From assembly GCA_026261815.1 (NCBI GenBank), contig JAMPIT010000541.1, positions 1,116,001 to 1,180,000 on the forward strand: a stretch of 64,000 nucleotides of DNA, read 5' to 3'. Origin of the DNA: Monarcha castaneiventris obscurior. Taxonomy: Eukaryota > Chordata > Aves > Passeriformes > Monarchidae. The first letter of the stretch is position 1. Every line of letters starts with the position of its first letter. Position numbers and translations under genes: made by a program. The notes under the pieces were generated by a model. The model saw nothing but the letters and a program-made list of their open reading frames with translations. It did not search any database and was not told the origin of the DNA. Below, piece by piece: positions 52,336 to 63,260 of the stretch.

Positions 52336-53784
52336 TCCCTCCCACACCAGGACCAAGGAAAAGTGCTCTCCTCCTGTATTTTTGCCATTTAACTGGCACT
52401 TTATATTCCAAACTGGCCCAGGCTACATGCGTTGAATTTGGCCTGAAAACAGGCTGTGGTATTTCCATCTGTCAGTAACAGATTAGAAAAAGATTTCACG
52501 GATTCTTTATAAACAACCCTAAAGCTTCACCTAAGCTATTTATATCTAAACTAAGAAACTCTTCATGACTGATGGCTGGGCTCCTCTGCCAAGTTCTGTC
52601 TGTGACTGACAACCCAAATTCAGGGAGACCTGTGCCCCACTGAAGGGATCAAGAGCAACACTGAATTCCCACTCCTCAATAGTCTGAAATGTTTTCTACT
52701 GACTCATGACCTGTAGGAATGAATATTCATTCTGCAGGAAGGTTACTCAGTCTGTGTCAAATGTTAATTTACTCATTTTTACCACTTGCTTTTCTGCTTA
52801 AAACATTATTTTTAGGGGTCTTTTTGGCCAACAGGCATAGGACTAGCAAGTAATATTTCTTTATTATTTCTTTATGATTTCCAGATACCTCTTTATTGCT
52901 AATCAAGGGGGATGTTTTTAAAAGGAAGCAAGGAAACAATGAGAGGGTGATTTCTTTACAAGAGAGAAGAATTGTGTGGTTACCTACTACAATAATGAGA
53001 ATTTTAATATTGGAAAATTAAGATTTTTAATTAATTGTCCCTCTGTGTTGATACTGTTACCCACCAAGGTTTTTAGAAAACTGATTTAAATGAAGCACTT
53101 TAACACAAGAACCTCTGAAATATTTATCCATGAGCAGAGCTGGGAGTAGAATCAGCACACACATTTCTAGCACAGCTGGTTTTATTTTATTAGTTGGAAA
53201 GCATCATTTACCAAGTTAAAAACAAATAATTCAGGCTAAATGGGTTGGACAAATCCATTTACAAAACTGGTACCTTCAATTTTGAAACACTTTTCAGTCC
53301 AAGTGGATTTGCTACAAAGCAAATGAAGAAACTGAAATCAGGAGCAGAGGAAAGTAAATTTCCTTCCATCCTTCCCAAATTCCTTTCACCATTTTGGGGG
53401 TTTGTTTAGAAGGCAGAGCTGAGAATGCTGTGAAGATGTGTTGAGTTTTTCCCAAAATTTTGCTCTTTAATGTAAGGACTTCCCTCTTCTTTCTCACACT
53501 TCATAATTTTCCAGCAAGGAAAAACTGAGGAAAATAAAAGGAGAAAACAAGAGAAATATTTGGGAATTTTTTGTATTTGCAAGACCTAGTGGGTTTTGGC
53601 ATATGGAATTGTATAAGAAATAGGTGTTTATTCCTCAACAAATTCCATTTCATGTGGATATTCCATCCTGGCCTAACTGCTGTAGCAAAATGTGTCATTT
53701 TTTTCCCCACTACTGTACTTGCATGATTATCATTGGTAGTTTAATATATATTTTTAGCATCCCTTTTCCTCTGAGTTCTAGGCA
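52336..53784. other. Unique AT-rich non-coding sequence
   Basis: No gene or repeat recognised between the MIR-like fragment and LTR copy B. Only short frames of 60 to 70 codons. Confidence 0.55.
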
Positions 53785-54223
53785 TGATGCCTTGAGAGGC
53801 CACCTAAAAACAGAGACTGGACAAGAACAAGGGAATAAAGGGAGGTATTTATCTGAAAGGCCTTCAAAGGTACCCCTGGGGAGCCAGAGGCCACTGCCAA
53901 GATGTGCCCCTAAGATGGACAACAGGCCACAAGTTCTTCACACTTTTATAGGTTTGGTTCAGTTGCATATCAGGGTTAATTCTCCAATTAAAGCTTCAGT
54001 CAATGATGTAATTCCCCTCAGCTTGCCCCCCTTTAGAGGCTTTTGGTTTCCACTTTTTGGGCCTAGGACAGTGTGGGTGTCCTTGGAGAGCAGGCCTGGA
54101 GAGGCTTTGTTATGTCTGCCTGGCATGAGAGAGCAGGAATTAACAGGCTACAGGAAACTTCAGAGTTACACTCTGGGCAGTGCAGGATTTGAAAAATATG
54201 AAAGTTAAAACCTTAAGGCATCA
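53785..54223 (-). mobile_element. Solo LTR of an endogenous retrovirus, copy B
   Basis: A complete-looking 439-bp LTR on the minus strand. In its own orientation it runs from TGATGCCTTAAGG to CCTCTCAAGGCATCA, so the ends form imperfect terminal inverted repeats and the element begins TG and ends CA. The TATA box lies at 53943-53950 (reverse strand) and the degraded octamer at 53961-53968. It is about 97% identical to copy A in the opposite orientation. The bases directly next to it are not a matching target-site duplication. TCTGAGT occurs at 53770-53776 and again at 54225-54231, a few bases off the ends, which may be a displaced duplication or chance. No retroviral genes adjoin it. The 194-codon plus-strand frame crossing it (53624-54208) is unique DNA joined to antisense LTR. 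Confidence 0.85.
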
Positions 54224-56457
54224 GTCTGAGTGACCACAATGATGTGAACATGAACAGAGATGGGAGAACTCAAACCTGACCTCTCTGTGTGCCCCAAAAA
54301 GCAAGGGGAGCCCTCAGAGACCTCAGTGGTCCCAGAGAAAAAGTGTCTGGTCAACATTTTGAAATCTCTAGCAGTGAACCAATAACTTAAAGCTCAAAGG
54401 TTTTTAAAGAGCTGACTGTGGGTGAATTTCCTACACCTTGATCCTCGGGAAGTTCTAAACCACATCACAAAATAATCTTGAGCTGTTCCAGCTTGGCAGG
54501 GGGTAGGATATAAAATTATTGGGCTTGTCCTGGGCTTTGATAAAAATAATAATATAAATGGGTCCTGATCTTTTTGAGTCTCCATAGTCAGGCCCTCTAA
54601 TCAGTGACCAGCAGTGTGATATTTTGTCAGCTTCTCTGGCAACAGTGAATTAATGCTGCTGACCTTTCAAACAAAAGCCAAAACCTTGACGTGGTTGCTG
54701 GGTGAGCTTCTTTAAACAGAGTTTGTTGCACTATTAAACTTTTTCATCTATGTGTATCTGATTAGTCTGGTACAGTGACTACTTGATTCTCACTTCAGAA
54801 GCTCCTCAGGATCTGGGAAGGCAGGGAAGTTTGTCTTCCCCTCCTAGCCGTGAATAAAGTGAAACTGTGAGAGATGGTATGTAATAAATCTCAAATTCTG
54901 ATCTGCAGGGATCAAAACCCAATCAATTAAGTTTAATAGATAGGGATAAAATACTTCTTTATCTAAGAAGTCTGTCAACGCCCTGTCTTGGTAAAGCTAT
55001 GTCTTTTTCTTACTTCTATTTAGAGTAGAATTATTTTGGTAAAATATTGTGTGTTTTGTATAATTTCAAATTCTCATCTAAATGCAGCTTGATAAACCCG
55101 AGCAATGCATGATTAATACACAGTAGGCAATGCAAACTGAAATAAATGTGATGAGACACAGGGAATCTTTCTGGCAAGCAAAAAGGAGAAGGAGGTTTTA
55201 CTGAAGGAACAGCCTTTTTGAATGTGAAAATGGTGAAGAACAAGCAGCAAAAAAAATCAGAGCATTTCATGTAAATCATGTATGTAATCAGGCATATTGC
55301 TGATTGATTTTAAACTTGATTAAAATCGACTGTTATTATCAGTTCCTCTCTCCACCTTGTTTGAGTGTGAGCTACCAACTGGGACACCCTGCCTGCTTCT
55401 GGAGGAGAATGAAGGCTGTGTGTAAACAAGCTGTGCTCTTGCTTCTGCAAGACACTTGAAGATTTCTAATATTTCTTTTAAATGACAAAGTGATGTTTGA
55501 TTTCAAGGTCTGTTTCCAAGAGTGCTTAACTTTTACGCTGATGTAAACCAAGGGTTTTCACACTTTTCTGGAAGCATCTTGTGAAGTGTAACTGGAGTGG
55601 AGACAAGGAAACAGTGAGGGAAAAGTAAGGTCAGTGCCTCAGATTCCTTCACGTGAGCTTTCCAGGCTGGATTGAAATAGCTGTTGTGGCTTGATTTATT
55701 TTTTATTTTGGCAGCAGCCCTGCGAGGGAGCCTTTGTGTTGGGATGCCTGTATGGAGTTGCCCCTACAAGCCATTTGTCTCATCAAAGACCTTCTGTTTA
55801 CAGCTAGCTCATGGCACCTCGTGCCTACAAGGTCTGCAGTTCTCACACTTGCTGGATGTCAATGAACTATAAAATAATTAGCTGGGAATCGGGCCGTTTA
55901 ACCTGGATCAGTTTATGGCACTGTGTTTTCCCAGTGCTGGCTCCAGCACCCATGGCAGCACCATGCAGCCAGTCCCATTTGCACCACCTTAACATGGAGC
56001 TGATCATACATTAGTTAGCAGTTATTCACACATTGCCCTGTGGAATAATTTCACAAAGAGCTGTATAACCCAGGAGATGAAAAGGAGTTGGGTTACACTG
56101 CTGGTTTAATATGTGCAGCTGTTTCACCCTGACACCCCCTTGCTAAATGTTCAGGAAACCCCATGCCCTAACACATCATTAAAAAAACAACAACAAGAAA
56201 AGAACTCCCTGTTCTCCTGGGCATCTCGGATCAGATAAGGCTCATAGCCTAAAATATATCATTTTTTAAAGTCCCACAGAGCTGCCTCTTAAAAAGAAAG
56301 CTTCCATAAAGCACTTCCAAAAGACATGAGCTCTGAGGAAATTAAAGGAGATTTTGTTTATGTGCACAGGTACATATCTGAGTGGGAAGTCAGGCTCTGT
56401 GTTTTAATCATGTCTGAAATGATGACTCAGTCATGATCCAAATGCAAACATGAGCAA
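54224..56457. other. Unique non-coding sequence
   Basis: No supportable gene and no mobile element between LTR copy B and the CR1 fragment. Frames do not exceed about 80 codons. Confidence 0.55.
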
Positions 56458-56556
56458 TCTGGGCTAGTGGAAGGTGTCCCTACCCACGGCAGGGGGTTGG
56501 AATTAAATCATCCTTAAGGTCCCTCCCAACCCAAACCATTCTGTGGTTCTGTGATG
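56458..56556 (+). mobile_element. CR1 LINE 3' end
   Basis: About 100 bases match the CR1 3' terminus in order: a GGCTAGTGGAAGGTGTCCCT stretch, GGCAGGGGGTTGGAA, CTTAAGGTCCCTCCCAACCC, AAACCATTCTGTGG and a final 8-mer-type tail TTCTGTGATGG. The open reading frame of the LINE is missing, as in nearly all bird CR1 copies. It is an inactive 5'-truncated copy. Confidence 0.9.
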
Positions 56557-56753
56557 GAATGAGCTGGTGCTGCCACCCAGCCATTAATCCTGACCAAGCC
56601 ATTTTAATAATAGTGATGAGTCTTAATCGCCCTTCTAGATTGGATAAGATTCCACTGCAAGTACTAAGTTGTTCTAAAAGAAGTTATCTTCTGTCTTATC
56701 TTAGTTAACTAGCATTGAGACACTTCAGAGGATTAAAGATCAATCACAACTTA

Positions 56754-56807
56754 ATGAAGGAGGATACTCTGATAGAAGATATGAAGGAGGACACTCTGAT
56801 AAAAGAT
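56754..56807 (+). repeat. 27-bp tandem duplication, two copies
   Basis: The unit begins ATGAAGGAGGATACTCTGAT. Copies occupy 56754-56780 and 56781-56807 and differ at two bases. The period is a multiple of three, so the 92-codon frame at 56715-56993 contains a nine-residue unit twice (MKEDTLIED, MKEDTLIKD). No known protein is recognised. Confidence 0.9.
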
Positions 56808-58447
56808 ATTTGTAGTGGTCAGAAAAGTTTCCCACATGGTGGAAATAAACAAAAACATCTTGTGAAAACGTTGCAATTTTTAAAGGGGCATCTAAGGTGT
56901 AAAATCTCCATGGTTAGGTCAAGGACTGGCTCTGGTATTCACCAGTGCTGTTCTGTGTCTAATCAAATCTCACTGACAGTGGCTCTTTATTGAATTTATT
57001 CATAGCTGGAGTCAGTGCTGTTGAAGAGGCAATAACCAAATGCCTCAAAGTTTTAGTCCCCGAGTCAATCAAGATGCATTTTTGAGATAGCGGAAAGCTC
57101 CTGCCTATTTTATTATAGGATCTTCACACTTGTGGTTCACACCTGAATCCTTGCCCTATTCTGCTTAAAAGGGATGCTTCTCTAGATCTGCATCTTTAAC
57201 CCTGCTTAAATAAGTGCCTGTTAAACATAACCCTGCCCAGAATGCTTAATTCAGTACCTGCTGGAGGGTACTGAATCTGCACTCTCCAGCTTCTGAAGCC
57301 AGACCCTTGGCTGGTAGACCTTGTGACTGGCAGAGATCTTAGAAAGGATCTGAAAGAGGGCAAGGAGAGTAATCAGAACTTTTCGGGACAAGCCTGAGCT
57401 GTAAAATGTCATAAAGCAACAATTAAAGTAGCCAGTTAACCAAAGTAAGTCAAAAAGTAAAAATCAATGTTTCAAACAATAGTAACGCATAAATCAGGTG
57501 GCTTTGGTTTTTTCCTGGAAGCAAACTGGTGTGGGACAGAGTCTAATTCTTCTCCTGGTATGAGCCAGGAGCAATTCTGCTAAAAGCAGAGCTAGAGGAA
57601 GCCAGGTCAGACTCATCCGTGGTTTCCCAGTGCTCTAGATCGGGTTGACGAGCTGTCACCTGTAAGTCCTTCCTGCAAGCCAGAGTCAGGCAGTTTGGGA
57701 GCCAGGCTGAGTGAGGGCTGTAGGGTTATACCAGTTAACATCCCCTTGAATAGCACAGTGCCATGGGTCAGTGGTAAAATGGAAGGCTTAGCAATGGATC
57801 AAATTGTATCTGCCAAGTATATTTATCTTTCTGCCTGCTAAGTGTTAAAGCGTCCTGGTGACACTGATAAGGGAACTGTTACTTATATTTGCAAAGCCTA
57901 AATACATCAGGTCACGACCCCGCTTGGATAAGTGGTAGCTAAACCCTTATGGCTCCCTAACAATGGAAAAAAATTACAGCACTGGTAATTGGGCACCAGC
58001 TACGGGGGAAATTGGGAATGGCCAGAAGTACAAAGCCGGATTATGACTTTGTGACTCCTTGGCATGCTTTAGTGAGTATATGGACCATGCCACTTCAGTC
58101 TGATCTCCACAAAGGGTTTGTCTTTGAACAAGCCGAGACTGACAGCTTTTTTCTGGCTCTGTGCGGGGTTAAAGTCTGGGACCCGGCACTCATGCCACTG
58201 GTGCATGACAAAAAGTGCAGAAGTAACACTTCAGAGACACAGTGGGCCTTCTGCTGCTTCTTTTGTTGCCTGGACAGTGCAGAGTTCTTGCGTGTCCCCA
58301 CACACAATAAAGGTGCTGGCCACTGCTTTGGTCAAGGATGGAGCTGGCATTACAGCCCTGCAATGGTGCAGAACTAATCTGTGCCGGGCCTTTCCTGTGT
58401 GATAAGCCCACACCCAAGTAACCTAATCTGCAATGGGAAATCACACA

Positions 58448-58477
58448 CAGCAGCAGCAACAACAACAACAACAACAA
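58448..58477 (+). repeat. (CAG)3(CAA)7 microsatellite
   Basis: Three CAG units run into seven CAA units and then into an A/C-rich low-complexity tail to about 58500. Confidence 0.9.
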
Positions 58478-60239
58478 AAAACCCCGAAAAACCCCCAAAA
58501 GAGCAAGTGCCCAGCGTTTAGTGACGACCTGAATTTTTTCACAGTCGTTTGAAGGTTTCCATCAGGGTCCCCTGGTCATTTGATGTGGCAATTAGCAAGA
58601 GGACTTTTGTACTCCACCGAGATGAAACAGCCCCCTTCAATAATTATTTTATGCCTTGAACAGAAACAGAAAAAATAGCCCAGAGAGTAGATAACATTGT
58701 TACATCAAACAGCAAATGGGTTGTGCTTGTAACTATTTATTTTCTTTTATTAAAGCAAAGTGTTACTTTTCCCATGAGAAAAAACCCTTGAAATTATAAG
58801 ACAAAATTTCCCATATTGCCTTTAGTCTCCCCACATTTTCACCTTCATAACCCAGTCAGCTTGCTTTGACTCCAGAGAATTTTTTAATTCTCCTTTTCTT
58901 TTAGTCTCTGTATGAAATATTAGCAACCTGAAGGGGAAAAGTGTCAATGCCACCTGCCTTTTGGGTTTTTTTGCCATCAGGACCAACACACTGGAAGAGA
59001 AGGCACCATACTTAAGGTGCTGAAAAGCTCTCTTCCTCTCCACCTATAATTTTATGCAAGGTACCTCTAAGCAGAATTGTTCATCATTCTTTAGAGATGA
59101 GAAAAAACTTAAGGAGTAGTAGATACAATCAAAGATGTTTGACCAAAAAAATTAATAAAAACAGATCTCCAAGCCTGTTTTTATAAATTTAAACAGATAA
59201 CCTCCCATTTTTTCTTTAGATTATTGAGGGATCTATACATGAAACTGGAGATTCCTTCACTGGAAATGCAGTTTCCTTTGCAGAAAACCAGATTAGGTAT
59301 ATCTTGACTTGCCTGGGATAGAATTATTCTCCTCCCTTCTGGACACATGTGCTCACTACACATTGTTAACTTGTCACCTACACTGTAAAAACCCCTAACT
59401 CAGCCAGCATGCTGTTATCAGCATTTAGTCCTAGCAAAAGAAATAATTTTTAAAAGACAGAATGTGTGGAATTAATCATGTTCTCACTTGGATAATCTGA
59501 GTACAAGGGAGACCATGTTTTTTTCCCCAAAAGACAGTGAATAATCTTACCAATTTAATTGGCAGCTGCTCCTCCACTTTGCATTCTCATAGTAAAAAAA
59601 TTATTTATTAATCCACTCCCAAGAAGTTACCTAAACTTACGTGCTACAGATTGCATTTCATAGCTCCACTCCTTTGAATCATGCAGAGGTTTATTTCACT
59701 GATGTGAGGTTTTCTATGAATGTTTTACATGAGTATGAAATGTACCCAATTCAAAGGAAGGCAGTGGAGTTTTTGTGTTATCTGGAGCTGGGTGAATAAT
59801 TTGCATATCACTGTTTTCTTCACCAAGTTCTATCTTGCATTTGTGGTTTTATTGCCTGTGTGATTGGATGGACAGCCAGTAAATTGTTTATAAGGTGTAT
59901 CTTGCTAATAGTTGAGATCCATAATTTAAGGTGGATTGTTAGAATCCCAGTAACACAGTTAAAAGCCTTAGAAGCATGTTTTTAGTGCAAGAACTCACAT
60001 TCAGCAATTGAAAAATCACAGCCTGACCCATTGCAGTATTTATTTAAAATTCCTATCTATTTCTGCCAAGGAACACCCACAGAGTGATCCAAAGGAACCG
60101 AAGCACAGCTGATTTAGATTTATATCAACATTCAAAAATTATGTCTAGAAATGTTCTGTGTGATGTGCTCGGGTCTTGTGCAGGGGAAGGAGATGCAGGT
60201 GACATTTACCTGAGTCCTGGCAAGCAGCAACAGACCCAA

Positions 60240-60894
60240 TGTCCTGGGGTGACTCTGTGATGTGTATTCCCTATCACGGCTCTATGCCAAAAAATTAATT
60301 TTGTGCCTTTTTCTGTGCCTTTAAACTGAGCTTGAGAGGGGAGGAAATAAAACACCCAAAAAACCAAATGAACTTTTCAAAGCAGTTCCCAAGGACACAG
60401 AGATAGAGACTCCTCTGCTTTCCCCGGCTGCAGGAGCACAGACGGAGCACCCTTCGTTTTGCTTCTTTGACCAGCTCTTTGGTTTTTTTCCCTTTTTTTT
60501 TTCCTCCAGCATGGTTCCTGGGACTCTGATTTCTTTTTTCCTCTTTTTTTTCCTCTTCTGGACTGTTTCAACAACATCAGAACACATCAGGAGAATTTTC
60601 CCCCAGACCTGGAGGTGGCCTACGGCCTACAGCCTCGCTGACCCAGCTCCGAGGAGAGAGACCACATCTACAGAAGGACTCTGAAATCTTCCCAGGTTTC
60701 TCTCCACCGTGAGAGATTTTATTATTTAGCATTATTATCTTTTTCCTGTGTGTTGGCCAAAAGAAATAGTTTTATCTCTTTCACTTTCCTTCAAAGAAAT
60801 TTTTTTTTACCCAAACCTGGTGGGGGGAGGGTTGGTTGTAACCTGTTTTTCTCTCAGAGGATACATATTGCTAGATTTTGGCCAAACCAGCACA
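60240..60894 (+). mobile_element. Solo LTR of an ERVL-like endogenous retrovirus
   Basis: A plus-strand element of about 655 bp that starts TGTCCTGGGGTGA and ends TTTTGGCCAAACCAGCACA. The outer eight bases form terminal inverted repeats with one mismatch (TGTCCTGG against TGTGCTGG). The flanks CCCAA (60235-60239) and CCCAG (60895-60899) could be a 5-bp target-site duplication with one change. Inside are a TTTAAA word near 60320, AATAAA near 60347, and long pyrimidine tracts at 60480-60560. The start and end resemble avian ERVL-group LTRs that open TGTCCTGG and close AAACCAGGACA. It is unrelated to copies A and B. No retroviral genes follow, so it is read as a solo LTR; the class is inferred from ends only. 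Confidence 0.7.
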
Positions 60895-63150
60895 CCCAGC
60901 AAGGTGGGAGAAGTCCAAACTGTGGGCAAAAAAGATGGCAAAAGTGGACAAGAGGGTGAAGGAGAGCAGGGTTAAATCCCTGCAGGCTCTCCCTCGCCAG
61001 TAAATCGCCCACCCCGAGAGCAGCTACTGCACAAACCAAGAGCTAACCAAAAATGCTCCAGCAGCACCCCCACACCAGACCTCCCCACGCACACAGACAC
61101 AGCACACCCACCTGGGAGCCAGGAGTTTGCTCATGTCAGCGGGGTGAGCATCCAGTTAGTGAGGGAATCTATTTCTCCTCCTCGTGCAGTGGCCTGGCTC
61201 CTCAGGGAAGTGTAAAGAGCAGGAGGTGTGAAGGCACCACAAGCTCATCTGCATTTTGGCAGTCCCTGATGCTGCTTGGGGAACTGTTCCCTATACTAAT
61301 AGAAAAAAGAACTACTTTTTCACCTCTGTACTGCCAAGGTTTAACTCCAACACTCAGAGCTGTGGCGTTTTTATGAAAGAAGCACCACTTTCAATGCATC
61401 CAACCCTTTCCTGCTCCTTTTGCACTGAGTGCCTGAGTGAGAGGCCTGCATAGGTGAAAACATTTTGTCGGTGCTTTGTGAGAGAGCAGGGCATCAGAAT
61501 TCCCAAACACCCAGTGAGAGCTGGCCTGCTGTCATGGGGAAGAGGTGCAAATCCCAAATGGGATTGCTGGGAGCAGCAGTGGTGCTGATTTTAAATCCAA
61601 TTCTTATGAGCTTGTGGAAAGATAAGGACCCAGCACAGGCACAGGGCTGAGGATGGAAGAGAACAGCTACTACCCAGGTGAGCTTTGGAGCCATACAGAG
61701 CAGTGACTTCAGGATTCACTCTGCAGCTTAAGTGTTTAACTGAGATATCTATCTTTAAAAAAACGCTTTTCAAGGCTTAGTTACATGGGGAAGCTGCACT
61801 GGTTTGACCTAGCATATGAATTTAATTGATTTAGGGAAATCAGTGAGAACTCTCGTGGGAATATATACATTTTAGCATAAAAGAACAGCGATTAGTTTGT
61901 CTTAAATTAGCTTAGCTTTAAATTAAATTAGAAGTGGTATTAATCTACTTACCTAATTATTTAACCAAGCTTTAATGATGTTGATTTGAAAACTGCCTGG
62001 AGTTAAACCAGTGCACTTTTGCTGTAGACACAAGACTTTTGACCTTGTTGTCTGAATTATGCCGTCTTCATCCCTGATTAAATCTATCATGTAGCCACCT
62101 CCCAGAGCAGGTGTGAAGAGAAGCCAACAGCTTGTGCTCCCTCGAGTCTCTTAACAATAAGAGCCAGTTACTTTTGGTTGGCCTGTGAAATACACATTCC
62201 AAAAACCTGTTTGCAGTCTGCTGCAGGGATGTACATGTACATGTGTTCTTGTAACCGCCAGGGATGATGTGAAAAACATCAGAGTTTAGGAAATGACTGA
62301 GCGAGTGGGTGGCAAGGAAGGATCACGTCATCCTCCAAGGCCTTCTGGGCAGAGGCTGATTCCAGGATGTGAACAGCAGCTGTGGGGTGCATCAAAGTCC
62401 TTACAAATTTTCAGACTGAGACAACATGAGTGAGAATTTGAAGGGGCTTTAGTGCAGGCTCAGGATGGCAGCCCTCTGAAATTCTCCTTGCCCTCCTCCT
62501 CCCCACCCTGAGCTTCCCAGAAGAGGAATGGTGGAAGAAGTCTCATGACAGGCCTGTCCCAGTGGATTTCTTTGAGTTTTTGTACATACAGAGAGAGCTA
62601 CTCATATCCCAAGGTAGATGCCACTGACATTCTTTCTCAGGCCTTGATGGTCCCTTGCCTTCAGAAAAATACACCTGCCCCATCACCTATTCATGTCTTA
62701 AATATCCAGGTGAGGATCTAAAGGAATACCAACAGAGCCCCAAATACAACAGAAATGAAAAAAAAAAACTCCCCAATTAAGGTGCAGTTGGGACTGGTCT
62801 AGTTCAAGTCTCTGATGCCAATCATATTAATTGGGAGATTAGGATCCAAGATACTAAATACTGATATGACTCAATTACTCACGGGATAATGGGACGCCAT
62901 TCAGTGCCTGAGCTATTTTGTTCCCTCCCCATGGGTTTGTCTTGTCTGTTCAGACCCTAAACTCTCTGGGATCTGAGCTTGCCCCTGCTCTGCTGAGCAC
63001 CTTGTACAACAGTGGTCCTTTCACAACCGGCCCCCTGGCAATCCAGTGGGACTACCCTCACTATTGCCATTGTGCAGTGGGAATTCTTCAACTGAGTTGC
63101 CCTGGAATTGGATAAGGCTCGTGGACCCTTTGAAACACACCACTCATAAT
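60895..63150. other. Unique non-coding sequence with an AT-rich homeodomain-site-rich part
   Basis: No supportable gene. The part at about 61800-62170 is rich in TTAATTGATTTA, TTAAATTA and ATTAATCTA-type words and is nearly free of open frames, the texture of a developmental enhancer. TGTACATGTACATGT at about 62229 is a small palindromic word. Confidence 0.35.
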
Positions 63151-63151
63151 G

Positions 63152-63173
63152 CTGGAGCAGAGCTGTGCTCCAG
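63152..63173. repeat. Small perfect hairpin
   Basis: CTGGAGCA (63152-63159) and TGCTCCAG (63166-63173) pair perfectly around a 6-base loop. It sits just outside the larger hairpin at 63180-63260. Confidence 0.8.
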
Positions 63174-63179
63174 GATATG

Positions 63180-63260
63180 GTTTCATGGAATGTCAGAGGT
63201 TGGAAGCAGGAACAATCCCAGACATTGTTCCCGTTTCTAACTCCTGACATCCCACAAAAC
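63180..63260. repeat. Diverged 37-bp inverted repeat, CR1-like arms
   Basis: Left arm 63180-63216 and right arm 63224-63260 are separated by a 7-base loop. They match at 29 of 37 positions, and all eight differences are transitions. The left arm (CATGGAATGTCAGAGGTTGG) resembles the reverse complement of a CR1 3' end, and the right arm resembles the forward version. It may be two CR1 tails facing each other or a copied fold-back. The CR1 link is tentative. Confidence 0.7.

Larger units (their letters stand above)
56557..60239. other. Unique non-coding sequence
   Basis: No supportable gene. Contents: the in-frame 27-bp duplication at 56754-56807, a perfect 10-bp stem at 57249-57276, a 121-codon plus frame at 58012-58377 opposite minus frames of 102 and 70 codons, and the trinucleotide repeat at 58448-58477. 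Confidence 0.5.
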
